Positions 1-8,303 are shown, numbered from the stretch's first letter. The stretch is 11,398 nucleotides of DNA from an uncultured Collinsella sp. (GCA_900554135.1 USFU01000040.1:1-11398), one strand, 5' to 3'. The notes: generated from the sequence alone by a model not told the origin. Translations and numbers: made by a program.

Positions 1-39
1 GCGCCGGGGAAACAGAGGCAACAATTTGGATTTAAAAGT

Positions 40-75
40 GCCCGGCATCGACCTGTTGGTCTGGCGGGCCTTTTT
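40..75. terminator. candidate bidirectional intrinsic terminator
   Basis: GCCCG (40-44) pairs with CGGGC (65-69), and an inner stem GACC (50-53) pairs with GGTC (58-61) around a TGTT loop. The plus-strand side is followed by CTTTTT (70-75). On the minus strand the hairpin is followed by four T (from AAAA at 34-37). It could end htpG transcription on the minus strand and a gene entering from the left on the plus strand. The internal loop is asymmetric, so stability is moderate. I see no convincing coding region in 1-163. Confidence 0.4.
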
Positions 76-118
76 GAATGACAAGTTGTCGCTCTGGTGC
101 CCGCGCAGCGTCGGCTGG

Positions 119-142
119 TCCGCCGTTCGTTAGAACGGCGGA
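119..142. terminator. perfect 10-bp hairpin just downstream of htpG
   Basis: Ten bases (119-128, ending CCGCCGTTC) pair perfectly with 133-142 (GAACGGCGGA) around a GTTA tetraloop. It lies 21 bases past the htpG stop. No T-run follows on either strand, so it is not a textbook intrinsic terminator. It may instead pause polymerase or protect the 3' end of the htpG mRNA, with the T-flanked hairpin further left doing the termination. Confidence 0.4.
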
Positions 143-163
143 ACGAAGGGCGTAACCCCCTAG

Positions 164-2188
164 TTACATCAGTTCGCAAATAGCCGCAGCGAAGGCTACG
201 GGGTCCTCGGGGAGGATGCCCTCGACGAGCAGGGCCTGGTCGTAGAGCAAGCCGGAGTACTGCTTGATCTTGTCGGCGTCGCCCGCCTTCTGGGCAGCGA
301 CGAGCTTGGCGAAGACCGGGTGCTTGGCGTTGAGCTCGAGCACGCGCTGGCTCTTAGGCATACCGTCGGGCGCGCCCTCGGGGCCCTTCTGAAGCACTTT
401 CTCCATCTCGAGCGAAAGCGGACCCTCGGTGGTGATGCAGGCGGGAGCGTCAGTCAGACGCGCGGAGACGGCAACCTTCTCGACCTTGTCGCCGAGCGCC
501 TCCTTCATGGCACCAAAGAGGTCCTCGTTCTCCTTGGTGGCGTCCTCGGCCTCCTTCTTCTCGTCATCGGTCGCCAAGTCAAGATCGCCGGTCGCGACGT
601 TCTTAAGCTCCAGGTGACGATCCTCGACCTCAGGCTCAGCGCCATCGGCAACTGCCCTCTCAGCAGCCTCGCGAGCAGCGTCATCCTCGTAGACCTTGGG
701 CATATCGGCAGCCACGTACTCACGCATGGCCTGGAAGGTGAACTCATCCACGTCCTGCGTCAGCAGCAGTACATCGTAGCCGCGGTCGAGCACGCCCTTC
801 ACGACGGGCATCTTGGCCAGACGCTCGCGCGAATCGCCGGCGGCATAGTAGATTGCCTTCTGGCCCTCGGGCATGCCCTTGGCATACTCGGCAAGGGTAA
901 TCATCTTCTGCTCCTTGGCAGACCAGAACAGCAGCAGGTCGGCGAGCTCGTCGGCCTTCATGCCGTAGCTCGAGTAGATGCCGTACTTAAGACCGCGACC
1001 AAAGTTCTCAAAGAACTTCTCGTATGCCTCGCGGTCGTTGTCGCGCATGTCCTCGAGATCGGCGGTGATCTTCTTCTCGACACGCTTGGCAATGGCCTTG
1101 AGCTGACGATTCTGCTGCAGCGTCTCACGCGAGATATTAAGCGTCACGTCGGCAGAGTCCACGACACCACGCACAAAGTTGTAGTAGTCGGGCAGCAGGT
1201 CGTCGCACTTCTCCATAATCAGCACGTTGGAGCTGTAGAGCGCCAGGCCCTTCTCGTAGTCCTTACTGTACAGATCGAACGGGGCGCGACCCGGCACAAA
1301 CAGCAGCGCATCGTACTCAAGCGTGCCCTCGGCGTGGAAGCTGATGGTGCGCGCGGGATCGTCAAAGTCGTGGAACGTGGACTTGTAGAACTCGTTGTAA
1401 TCCTTCTGCTCAACGTCGGAGCTGCGCTTTTTCCAGATCGGCGTCATGGAGTTGATGGTCTCGAGCTCCTGGTAGTCCTCGTACTCGGGCTTGTAATCAT
1501 CCGGCGCGTCCTCGGGCTTGGGCTTCTGGCGGCTCTTGCTCACCATCATCTGAATCGGGTAGCGCACATAGTTGCTGTACTGCTGAATCAGGCTCTTGAG
1601 GCCCCACTCGGTCAGGAAGCGATCGTAGGTCTCGGCCTCGCCGTCGGCGTCGAGCTTCTCGTTCTCGCGCAGCGTCAGAATGACATCGGTACCGTGCTCA
1701 GCACGCTCACCATCCTCGATGGTGTAGCCCTCAAGACCGTCGGACTCCCAAACGTGGGCGGTATCCTCGCCATAAGCGCGACTGACGACCTTCACGTGGC
1801 TGGCGACCATAAAGGCGGAGTAGAAACCCACGCCAAACTGACCGATGATGTCGACATCGGAGCCCTGTTGCTCGGCGTTCTCGGTCTTAAACTCCTCGGA
1901 GCCGGAATGCGCGATGGTGCCCAGGTTGCGCTCGAGCTCCTCGGCGGTCATGCCGATACCGTTATCCGAAATAGTGATGGTACGGGCATCTTTATCAAAG
2001 GAAACACGGATGGCCAAGTCGCTCTGGTCGAGCTTGACACTCGGATCCTGCAGGCTCTTAAAGTTGAGCTTGTCGACGGCATCGCTCGCGTTGGAGATAA
2101 GCTCGCGCAGGAAGATTTCCTTATTGGTGTAGATGGAGTTGATCATGAGGTCGAGCAGTTTTTTGCTCTCGGTCTTAAATTGACGCAT
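164..2188 (-). CDS. htpG: Hsp90-family molecular chaperone HtpG
   Basis: Cytosolic ATP-dependent chaperone, 674 residues, that acts as a dimer on partly folded clients. The N-terminal GHKL ATPase domain is complete: E29 and N33 in the FLRELISNASDA helix, D75 in DNGIGM (75-80), and the glycine-rich GQFGVGFYS loop (116-124). The middle domain contains the NISRE segment (351-355), which in the family contributes the arginine contacting the ATP phosphate. The C-terminal dimerisation part contains RLTDAPACI (577-585) and LLYDQALLVEG (647-657). There is no MEEVD tail, as expected for a bacterial form. It is about 50 residues longer than E. coli HtpG (624), mostly from a charged acidic stretch at about 500-557. 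The ATG at 2188 is supported by GAAAGGA at 2196-2201 on the minus strand. No CIRCE operator is visible upstream, so HrcA control is not supported. It probably forms its own transcription unit. Confidence 0.97.
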   Translation of the reverse strand: MRQFKTESKKLLDLMINSIYTNKEIFLRELISNASDAVDKLNFKSLQDPSVKLDQSDLAIRVSFDKDARTITISDNGIGMTAEELERNLGTIAHSGSEEFKTENAEQQGSDVDIIGQFGVGFYSAFMVASHVKVVSRAYGEDTAHVWESDGLEGYTIEDGERAEHGTDVILTLRENEKLDADGEAETYDRFLTEWGLKSLIQQYSNYVRYPIQMMVSKSRQKPKPEDAPDDYKPEYEDYQELETINSMTPIWKKRSSDVEQKDYNEFYKSTFHDFDDPARTISFHAEGTLEYDALLFVPGRAPFDLYSKDYEKGLALYSSNVLIMEKCDDLLPDYYNFVRGVVDSADVTLNISRETLQQNRQLKAIAKRVEKKITADLEDMRDNDREAYEKFFENFGRGLKYGIYSSYGMKADELADLLLFWSAKEQKMITLAEYAKGMPEGQKAIYYAAGDSRERLAKMPVVKGVLDRGYDVLLLTQDVDEFTFQAMREYVAADMPKVYEDDAAREAAERAVADGAEPEVEDRHLELKNVATGDLDLATDDEKKEAEDATKENEDLFGAMKEALGDKVEKVAVSARLTDAPACITTEGPLSLEMEKVLQKGPEGAPDGMPKSQRVLELNAKHPVFAKLVAAQKAGDADKIKQYSGLLYDQALLVEGILPEDPVAFAAAICELM

Positions 2189-2272
2189 GTGCAGTCCTTT
2201 CGCGCTACCCCCGTCCGCAAAAACGGCCCGGTTGCCCGAGCCGCATCGCAGACCTGCTATGTTCAGACTTAG

Positions 2273-2303
2273 ATTTTATAACCCATTAGCGCGCATATAT
2301 ACA
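2273..2303 (-). promoter_or_regulatory. possible htpG promoter (-10 region)
   Basis: On the minus strand an AT-rich TATAAAAT (2280-2273) offers a good -10 box. The -35 position (about 2298-2303, TGTATA) is a poor match to TTGACA. It would give a leader of roughly 80 bases. No heat-shock operator was recognised. Confidence 0.3.
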
Positions 2304-2352
2304 TAAGGAATCGAAAAACTGTATGTTGCAATGCCCCATGCGCCAATTGCCG

Positions 2353-2391
2353 AGGAGTGTCCCCGACCGCCGGCAGAAAAGGAACGTCCCT
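2353..2391. repeat. short imperfect direct repeat, possible extragenic repeat unit
   Basis: AGGAGTGTCCCC (2353-2364) recurs as AGGAACGTCCCT (2380-2391), nine of twelve bases identical. Between them TGCCG (2348-2352) can pair with CGGCA (2371-2375). The second copy runs into the stop codon of the acetyltransferase gene. The AAAAGGAACGTCCC core resembles dispersed extragenic palindromic units of other bacteria. That is inference, since only this one unit is visible. Confidence 0.35.
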
Positions 2392-2890
2392 ATCTGTCGC
2401 CCAGCAGTTTGGCCATCCAGGCATGCGGCTGGCCTTCGTCTTCGTAGTCCACCGGCGCGATCTGCGTGTAGCCCGCCTTGGCATAGAGCGGCAGCACGTA
2501 CTCCTGTGCATGCAACTTTATGAGCTTGGCGCCGGCATCGCGCGCAGCAGCTTCGCTGGCCTCGACAATCTTGCTTGCCAGACCGCGACGGCGCATGGTG
2601 GACAGCACGGCGACGCGCCCCATAATATAGGTCTCCCCCGCCGCGACGCCTTCGTCCATGTCGCATGCCGGCGAAACCGGAGCCTCCGCATCTGCCGCGC
2701 GCTCCAGTTCCTCGGGAAACACGCGCGAGCAGCCGGTGAGTTGACCATCCACGTACAGCGTCACATGGATGCAAGTCGGCGTCTCATCGATAGCGTCAAA
2801 CTCGTTTTCGTAGCCCTGTTCGTCCATAAAAACGGCGCGGCGCACCAGCGCCGCGTCCTCAAAGCAACCCGTCTTAAGTTGGATATCCAT
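2390..2890 (-). CDS. GNAT-family N-acetyltransferase (ElaA/YjcF-like)
   Basis: Predicted cytosolic acetyl-CoA-dependent acetyltransferase, 166 residues, a normal length for a single GNAT domain. The N-terminal VFMDEQGYENEFD (20-32) matches the start typical of the ElaA/YjcF branch. Motif A is GRVAVLSTMRRRGLA (91-105), in which RRRGLA contacts the CoA pyrophosphate. The branch-typical segment LHAQEYVLPLYAKAGY follows at 126-141, and EGQPHAWMAKLL (152-163) closes the domain. The substrate cannot be deduced. The ATG at 2890 has GAAGGGG at 2896-2902. The gene starts 39 bases after the cpsB-like stop on the same strand, so it is probably the last gene of the cpsC-cpsD-cpsB operon. Whether it has any role in polysaccharide or kinase control is unknown. 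The stop codon abuts a repeat-like GGGACGTTCC motif. Confidence 0.88.
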   Translation of the reverse strand: MDIQLKTGCFEDAALVRRAVFMDEQGYENEFDAIDETPTCIHVTLYVDGQLTGCSRVFPEELERAADAEAPVSPACDMDEGVAAGETYIMGRVAVLSTMRRRGLASKIVEASEAAARDAGAKLIKLHAQEYVLPLYAKAGYTQIAPVDYEDEGQPHAWMAKLLGDR

Positions 2891-2929
2891 AGCAGCCCCT
2901 TCATTCGATGCGAACGTTGGGGAAAAATT

Positions 2930-3577
2930 TTAGCGAAAATGAGCTCCCACGCTAAACTTCGCGCGTGCTTTTGCCAGGCAATCGTAGTGGCCCACGTTGT
3001 GGGCATCGCTCGCGATATAACTGTACAGGCCCTGCTTAAACAGGCGCTGCGCCGGCTTCTTTTCGCGACCGAACCGTCCACCTGCGATAAAGTCCGCCGA
3101 AGCCTGCAGTTTGCAGCCCAGGTCGACCAGGCGCTCAGCCACGCTCACATCTTTTTGAATCGCACGATAGCGCTCGGGATGGGCAATAATCACCTGGTAA
3201 CCGCGACACTGCAAGTCGTAAATCGTGTTCTCGTATTCCTCAAAGTCATACGAATCAGCACGCGTCGAGAGCTCAAGCAAAAACTCGTTTGAGCCATCGA
3301 AATGCAGGCGATCGGCCCATTCGATGCCCAAATCCATGAGCTTGGCATGATTGACCTCAAAGCCCATCTGCAAATGCATATCGCCTGCATGCGCGCAAAG
3401 CAGTCGATAGGCCTCCCACATTTTTTCGAAGTCAAAATACGGGTCCCGGCAGTGCGGCGTACACACCATGTGCGTAACGCCGACGGCGCGGGCCGCCTCG
3501 AGCATCGCCAAGCTTTGCTCGAGGTTCGCCGCGCCGTCGTCAACACCGGGCAGGATATGGCAGTGGATGTCTCTCAT
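2930..3577 (-). CDS. cpsB: PHP-type protein tyrosine phosphatase, CpsB/CapC/YwqE family
   Basis: Metal-dependent phosphatase expected to remove phosphate from the tyrosine cluster of the CpsD kinase encoded just upstream. The 215-residue protein has the PHP metal-site motifs in order: HCHILPGVDDG (5-15, with H5, H7 and D13/D14), TPH with H42, E74 in GFEVN, E102 in LLELS, HPERY with H133 (133-137), and DAH with D191 and H193. It has no signal peptide and should be cytosolic. It is somewhat shorter than usual members (about 240-255), but no key metal ligand seems to be missing. The ATG at 3577 gives the canonical MRDIHCHILPG start, with a GAGGG-type ribosome site about six bases upstream. It lies 24 bases after the cpsD stop. 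Opposing kinase and phosphatase in one operon is the known arrangement for capsule and exopolysaccharide control in Gram-positives. Confidence 0.93.
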   Translation of the reverse strand: MRDIHCHILPGVDDGAANLEQSLAMLEAARAVGVTHMVCTPHCRDPYFDFEKMWEAYRLLCAHAGDMHLQMGFEVNHAKLMDLGIEWADRLHFDGSNEFLLELSTRADSYDFEEYENTIYDLQCRGYQVIIAHPERYRAIQKDVSVAERLVDLGCKLQASADFIAGGRFGREKKPAQRLFKQGLYSYIASDAHNVGHYDCLAKARAKFSVGAHFR

Positions 3578-3601
3578 ATCGCCCTCTTATCTGCGTCGTT
3601 G

Positions 3602-4357
3602 CTATTTCTTAAAACGCTTCGCCTTCGCAGGGGTCCCCGTTGCAGCGGCACCGCCAACAGCAGGGTTAACTCCGGCAACGGCGTTGTTCTGGCCCTTGTC
3701 CTCGCCATAGTAAGAGTAATAGTAGTCATGGCTCGAGGTCTCGCAGCAGTTCATGACCGTGCCAATTACGTTAACCTCGGCCTTGTTGAGCTGGTCGAAG
3801 GCGGCAAGGATCTCGTTGCGCTTGGCGAAGTCCTCACGGATAACGTAGATGGTGCCGTCGGTAATCGCGGCGACCTCGGCGGCATCGACAAAGGTGCCCA
3901 CGGGCGGCGTATCGAAAATGACGTACTGGTACTTCTCCTCCAGCGCGGCAACCAGCTTGGCAAAGCGGCGCGAGGCGATAATGTCAGCCGGGTTGGGAAT
4001 GCGCGGCTCAGCATCGAGGAAGAAGAAGTTGGGCTGACCGGTTTCGACGACAGCCTCGTCAATCGACATCTGGTCGGAAAGGACGGCGTACAGGCCACCG
4101 GAATGACGGAGGCCCAGCAGGTTGGCAAGCGTACGGTGACGCATGTCGCACTCGACGAGAAGGACACTCTTGCCGCTGGTCGCAATGGCCTGAGCCAGGT
4201 TGACCGCAATGGTGGACTTTCCCTCGTTAGGGATGGAGGACGTCACGGTAATGGACTTGATCGGCGTATCGACACTCGCAAAGCGAATGTTTGCCAGCAG
4301 CGTCTTAGCTGCGTTGCTAAAGGCGAGGGTATCGCTAGTTTTCTTTTTACGGGCCAT
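3602..4357 (-). CDS. cpsD: CpsD-like bacterial tyrosine autokinase (CapB/YwqD/Wzc kinase domain)
   Basis: Cytosolic BY-kinase of 251 residues that autophosphorylates on a C-terminal tyrosine cluster and works with the membrane protein encoded directly upstream. Visible motifs are Walker A SSIPNEGKST (40-49), Walker A' LLVECDMR (66-73) and Walker B YVIFDTPP (145-152). The tail has the Tyr cluster DYYYSYYGED (211-220, five tyrosines), followed by a low-complexity Ala/Gly/Pro stretch and a basic end (KAKRFKK). The kinase is the separate Gram-positive type rather than fused to its activator as in Proteobacteria. The ATG at 4357 is only three bases after the cpsC stop, which suggests translational coupling. 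Phosphorylation cycles of this kind control chain length or export of capsule or exopolysaccharide in known systems. The polymer here is unknown. Confidence 0.95.
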   Translation of the reverse strand: MARKKKTSDTLAFSNAAKTLLANIRFASVDTPIKSITVTSSIPNEGKSTIAVNLAQAIATSGKSVLLVECDMRHRTLANLLGLRHSGGLYAVLSDQMSIDEAVVETGQPNFFFLDAEPRIPNPADIIASRRFAKLVAALEEKYQYVIFDTPPVGTFVDAAEVAAITDGTIYVIREDFAKRNEILAAFDQLNKAEVNVIGTVMNCCETSSHDYYYSYYGEDKGQNNAVAGVNPAVGGAAATGTPAKAKRFKK

Positions 4358-4360
4358 GAA

Positions 4361-5017
4361 TTACTTACCGCCCTTCACAACGGGGAAACGACCGATAACG
4401 GGCACACCGAGCAGCTCGACGGCATCGTCAACGGAGCGGACGCGGGTATTGAGCATGTCGAGCAGCACGACGATTGCAACGGCGACGAACAGGCCGGCCA
4501 GAGCGGCGACCGCGATGTAGAGCTTGCGATTGGGGCCGCTGGGCTGGCTGGGGATCTTTGCCTTATCGATCACGTTGACGGCCTGGGCGGCGTCAACGTC
4601 CTGAGCCACGGTAGACACTGAGTTGGCAATGGCGTTAGCGACAGCGGCGGCACCGTCGGGGCTGGCGCCGGTCACGGACAGCGAAATGACACGAGTCGTG
4701 GTCTCGCTCGTAACGCTCACCTTGTAATCATCCAAGTTGGAAAGACCCAGCTCCTTAGCAGCACCGCTCTTGACGCTGTCGCTATCGAGCAGCGTCGCGA
4801 TATCGTTGGAGAGCATCTGGCTCGCCGACAGGTCGTTGTAGTAGCTCGTCTGGCTACCATCGGTCTTAGCGAGAATGTACATGCTCGTCGTGGCGGTGTA
4901 GGTGTTGTCCATCATGGTGAAGGACACGACGCCCATCGCGATCGCGCAGACCACCGGGAGGGCGATGACCAGCTTAAGGTGCTTTTTAAGCAGCTGGAAC
5001 AGTTCGAGAAGGGTCAT
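4361..5017 (-). CDS. cpsC: Wzz/CpsC-like polysaccharide co-polymerase and kinase activator
   Basis: Membrane protein of 218 residues with the Wzz architecture. A short cytosolic N-terminus (MTLLELFQLLKKHLK) precedes a first membrane helix at about 16-36. An extracytoplasmic region (about 37-164) follows, with a Pro-rich KIPSQPSGPNR just before the second helix (about 166-188). The cytosolic tail ends in VDDAVELLGVPVIGRFPVVKGGK. In the family this tail activates the CpsD kinase, and the periplasm-facing part influences polymer length. It is the first gene of the operon. The ATG at 5017 has GAAAGG at about 5026-5031. Upstream lies a 176-base gap with a candidate promoter. No glycosyltransferase, flippase or polymerase gene follows within the window, so the biosynthetic genes must lie elsewhere if the system is active. 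Confidence 0.92.
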   Translation of the reverse strand: MTLLELFQLLKKHLKLVIALPVVCAIAMGVVSFTMMDNTYTATTSMYILAKTDGSQTSYYNDLSASQMLSNDIATLLDSDSVKSGAAKELGLSNLDDYKVSVTSETTTRVISLSVTGASPDGAAAVANAIANSVSTVAQDVDAAQAVNVIDKAKIPSQPSGPNRKLYIAVAALAGLFVAVAIVVLLDMLNTRVRSVDDAVELLGVPVIGRFPVVKGGK

Positions 5018-5064
5018 GCAGCTTGCCTTTCATTTCCCTAATTCATATCGACAAAACTGCTCGT

Positions 5065-5094
5065 ATGATATCGCATCTTTTTGCCAAGTCCGAA
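5065..5094 (-). promoter_or_regulatory. possible promoter of the cpsC-cpsD-cpsB operon
   Basis: On the minus strand TATCAT (5070-5065) matches five of six bases of a -10 box. The -35 position 18 bases upstream reads TTCGGA (5094-5089), only a half match. This would place the transcript start about 40 bases before the cpsC start codon. The call rests mainly on the -10 box. Confidence 0.3.
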
Positions 5095-5125
5095 CTCTAT
5101 ACATAAGATACAGCGCTTACACCAT

Positions 5126-5137
5126 TGTTGCGCAACA
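5126..5137. promoter_or_regulatory. 12-base perfect palindrome, candidate operator
   Basis: TGTTGCGCAACA is a perfect palindrome centred between 5131 and 5132. It sits just upstream of the candidate cpsC promoter and beside the hairpin that follows the PhoR-like kinase gene. A dimeric regulator could bind here, but no specific family is identified. Confidence 0.3.
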
Positions 5138-5140
5138 TTA

Positions 5141-5168
5141 ACGCCGCACCGGCAGCCCCGATGCGGCG
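5141..5168. terminator. stable hairpin downstream of the PhoR-like kinase gene
   Basis: ACGCCGCA (5141-5148) pairs perfectly with TGCGGCGT (5162-5168 plus 5161-side loop closure), and the loop can add a further CGG/CCG pairing. On the minus strand it lies 25 bases beyond the kinase stop codon and is followed by TTAATGTTG, only a weak T-tract. It probably ends the regulator-kinase transcript before the cps operon. Confidence 0.5.
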
Positions 5169-5193
5169 TGAAATTCACATGTTTGCAGTACTG

Positions 5194-6618
5194 CTACACG
5201 AACTGCTCGTCCTGTTGCACGGGAAACGTCACCGTGATGGTGGTCCCCACCCCCAACTCGCTTGACATATCGAGCGAGGCGTGATGATACAGGGCGGCAT
5301 GCTTGACGATGGCCAAACCCAGACCCGTTCCACCGCGCGCTTTAGAACGGCTCTTGTCAACGCGATAGAAACGCTCAAATACCTTACCCTGCTCCTCGGG
5401 CGCAATACCAATACCCGTATCGGCAACCGACAGATACGGGTGCCCGTCGTCGTTGGTTCCGCACCGCAACGTCACCGTACCGCCGGGCCGGTTGTAGCGA
5501 ATGGCGTTGCTCGCCAGGTTATAGATGAGCTCATCGATCAGGCGCGTTACGCCTTCGACGACCACAGGCTTGGTCTCATGGCCTATCGTCACATTTGCCT
5601 GGCGAGCGACCTGCTCAAGACGCTGCTCGACCGCGTAGATAGCACGCGAAAGCTCAATGGGCTCCGTGGAGCCAATGGGCACCGCCTCGCCATCACTCGC
5701 ACGCTCGGCCTCATCCAAGTTCGAAAGCGTGAGAATATCGTTGACGAGCGCCGCCAAACGGCCCGCCTCACGGTAGATGCGGCCGCCAAAGGTGCGCAGG
5801 TCGTCCTCGCCCTCGACCATGCCGTTTGCAATAAGCTCGGCATAGCCCGAGATTGCCGTAAGCGGGGTCTTGAGCTCATGGGTGATATTGGCCGTGAACT
5901 CGCGACGCATGCGGTCGTTATCGGCAAGCACCGCCATCTGGCGTTTAAGCTCCTGGCGCTGGGACTCAATACGCTCGAGCATGGGAACCATCTCGGCATA
6001 GGCATGCTCATAGCTACGGCGCGGATGGTCCAAATTGACCTCTTGCAGCGGCGCGATGATGGCACGGGATTCGCGGCGCGCAAGGAAAAACGAGAGCACC
6101 GCGCCCGCTGCCGCGATAAGCAGCATCGGCGCCACCAGCGAAAGCAAAATCGCCGCAACGCCAGGCTGGGCCTGCGCCAAACGAACGACCTGGCCGTTAT
6201 CAAGGGCGACGGCGCGATATAGCATAATCTCGTCGAGCGTGGTGCTCGCGCGCTCCGCAGAACCCGAGCCGTTCTCAAGGGCCTCAACCACCTCGGGACG
6301 ATCGCCATGGTTGGGCAACATGGAAGGCGACGCCTCGTTGTCGTAGGCGACCGATCCGTCCTTATTGATCAGCGTGATGCGAAGGTCCTCGCGATCGAGG
6401 CTTCGCAAGAATGCGATGGGCTCCTGCTGCTCGTTTAAGGCAGCGGCAATAAGCTCGGTTTCCTGCGAAAGGTTGGCGCTCGTGGCATCTGCCAGGGTGT
6501 TTTGCACAAAGAACGCGCCCAGCACCGTAAACGCCACGATAACCGCCATAGCGCAAAGAAAAATCGTCGCGAACACGCGATGCGACAGGGTGCGTTTTCC
6601 CTGGGGGGCTAAGACCAC
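5194..6618 (-). CDS. PhoR-like sensor histidine kinase
   Basis: Membrane sensor kinase of 474 residues, partner of the response regulator encoded immediately upstream. It has a first membrane helix at about 17-37, an extracytoplasmic sensor region of roughly 115 residues, and a second helix at about 155-179. A linker with coiled-coil character (about 211-235) follows. The HisKA box is FTANITHELKTPL with phospho-acceptor H247. ATPase motifs are the N-box around N367/N371, G1 DTGIGI (400-405), F-box VFERFYRVDKSRS (413-425) and G2 GGTGLGLAIVKH (429-440). The start is GTG at 6618, chosen because GGAGGAG (6625-6631) sits six bases before it. The regulator stop is only three bases away, so the two are translationally coupled. 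The architecture fits PhoR/WalK. Proximity to pstB favours phosphate sensing, but the signal cannot be read from sequence. Confidence 0.9.
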   Translation of the reverse strand: MVLAPQGKRTLSHRVFATIFLCAMAVIVAFTVLGAFFVQNTLADATSANLSQETELIAAALNEQQEPIAFLRSLDREDLRITLINKDGSVAYDNEASPSMLPNHGDRPEVVEALENGSGSAERASTTLDEIMLYRAVALDNGQVVRLAQAQPGVAAILLSLVAPMLLIAAAGAVLSFFLARRESRAIIAPLQEVNLDHPRRSYEHAYAEMVPMLERIESQRQELKRQMAVLADNDRMRREFTANITHELKTPLTAISGYAELIANGMVEGEDDLRTFGGRIYREAGRLAALVNDILTLSNLDEAERASDGEAVPIGSTEPIELSRAIYAVEQRLEQVARQANVTIGHETKPVVVEGVTRLIDELIYNLASNAIRYNRPGGTVTLRCGTNDDGHPYLSVADTGIGIAPEEQGKVFERFYRVDKSRSKARGGTGLGLAIVKHAALYHHASLDMSSELGVGTTITVTFPVQQDEQFV

Positions 6619-6621
6619 GAG

Positions 6622-7350
6622 TTACTCCTCCGATGCGCTAGCCGCGCTGTCGGCTCCTTCGGCATCGTCATCGGCCGAAGGCTCGGCCAGACGATAGCCC
6701 ACGCCGCGCACGGTCTCTATGGAGCTCGCATGCTCGCCGAGCTTTTGGCGGAGCGTCTGCACATGCACGTCGACGGTGCGCGAACCGCCGTCGAAATCCC
6801 AGCCCCATACGCTCTGCAGCAGCGACTCGCGGGTAAAGACCACGCCAGGTTTGCGCATGAGGTACTCGAGCAGGTCAAATTCGCGCAGCGTGAGCTTGAG
6901 CGGTTCACCGGCAACAGTCACTTCGCGGTGACTGGGCGAAAGTACAATATCGCCCACGGTGAGCACATCGCTCGCCTGCTTGACCATGCCACCGCGGCGC
7001 AGCAGCGCACGGCAGCGGCTAGCGAGTTCCATAAGCGAGAACGGCTTGGTCAGATAATCGTCGGCACCGCCATCGAGCGCCATGACCTTGTCGAGCTCGG
7101 TGTCCTTGGCGGTGAGCATCATAATGGGCACCGTCGCCGTCAGGCGATCGGCACGCAGACGACGCATAATCGCCAAGCCGTCGGTATCGGGCAGCATGAT
7201 GTCGAGCAGCACAGCATCGGGCACCCGTCGCGCCACGGCGGCCTTAAACTCGCCATCGCACGAAAAGCCCTCGGCCTCGATTCCCTGCTTGCGCAGTGCG
7301 TAGACCGTCAAATCCCTAATGTTGTCATCGTCCTCGACGTAATAGATCAT
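6622..7350 (-). CDS. PhoB-like OmpR-family response regulator
   Basis: Cytosolic DNA-binding regulator of 242 residues phosphorylated by the kinase encoded next. The receiver domain has acidic residues E6-D8, phospho-acceptor D50 in LLDIMLP, T80 in IMMLTAK and K102 in LTKPF. The C-terminal winged helix (about 150-222) carries the recognition helix RTVDVHVQTLRQKL (191-204) and ends VRGVGYRL. An acidic Ala/Ser tail of about 20 residues follows and is not typical of PhoB. I chose the ATG at 7350 (MIYYVEDDDN) because AAAGGGG (7357-7363) precedes it by six bases. The in-frame ATG at 7374 adds eight residues without a ribosome site. It begins 64 bases after pstB and is probably co-transcribed with it. 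PhoP/PhoB is the likeliest role, and a general envelope regulator is the alternative. Confidence 0.9.
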   Translation of the reverse strand: MIYYVEDDDNIRDLTVYALRKQGIEAEGFSCDGEFKAAVARRVPDAVLLDIMLPDTDGLAIMRRLRADRLTATVPIMMLTAKDTELDKVMALDGGADDYLTKPFSLMELASRCRALLRRGGMVKQASDVLTVGDIVLSPSHREVTVAGEPLKLTLREFDLLEYLMRKPGVVFTRESLLQSVWGWDFDGGSRTVDVHVQTLRQKLGEHASSIETVRGVGYRLAEPSADDDAEGADSAASASEE

Positions 7351-7414
7351 GTTGAACCCCTTTGCGGCCGGCATGACCGCATCTTAACCCTAAAGGCGCC
7401 TGTACTAGATGGTA

Positions 7415-8290
<876 letters not shown>

Positions 8291-8297
8291 ACCGCAT

Positions 8298-8303
8298 ACC
8301 TCC
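8298..8303 (-). promoter_or_regulatory. ribosome binding site deciding the pstB start
   Basis: GGAGGT on the minus strand, seven bases before the ATG at 8290. The upstream in-frame ATG at 8305 overlaps this site, so the longer start is unlikely. Confidence 0.75.

Noticed and set aside
2..133. Open frame entering from the left edge and stopping at the TAG at 131-133
   Set aside because: Only 43 codons are visible, codon use is unlike the neighbours, and it runs through two hairpins that look like terminators. It may be chance.
320..2272. 650-codon open frame on the plus strand opposite htpG
   Set aside because: htpG is unmistakable on the other strand. Long antisense frames arise from GC-rich codon use. 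The translation is low-complexity Leu/Val/Gly/His with no recognisable domain.
2189..2389. CIRCE/HrcA operator for htpG
   Set aside because: No TTAGCACTC inverted repeat is present on either strand.
3302..4621. 439-codon plus-strand frame opposite the cpsB, cpsD and cpsC genes
   Set aside because: It crosses three well-supported genes on the other strand and shows no domain, so it is a shadow of their codon structure.
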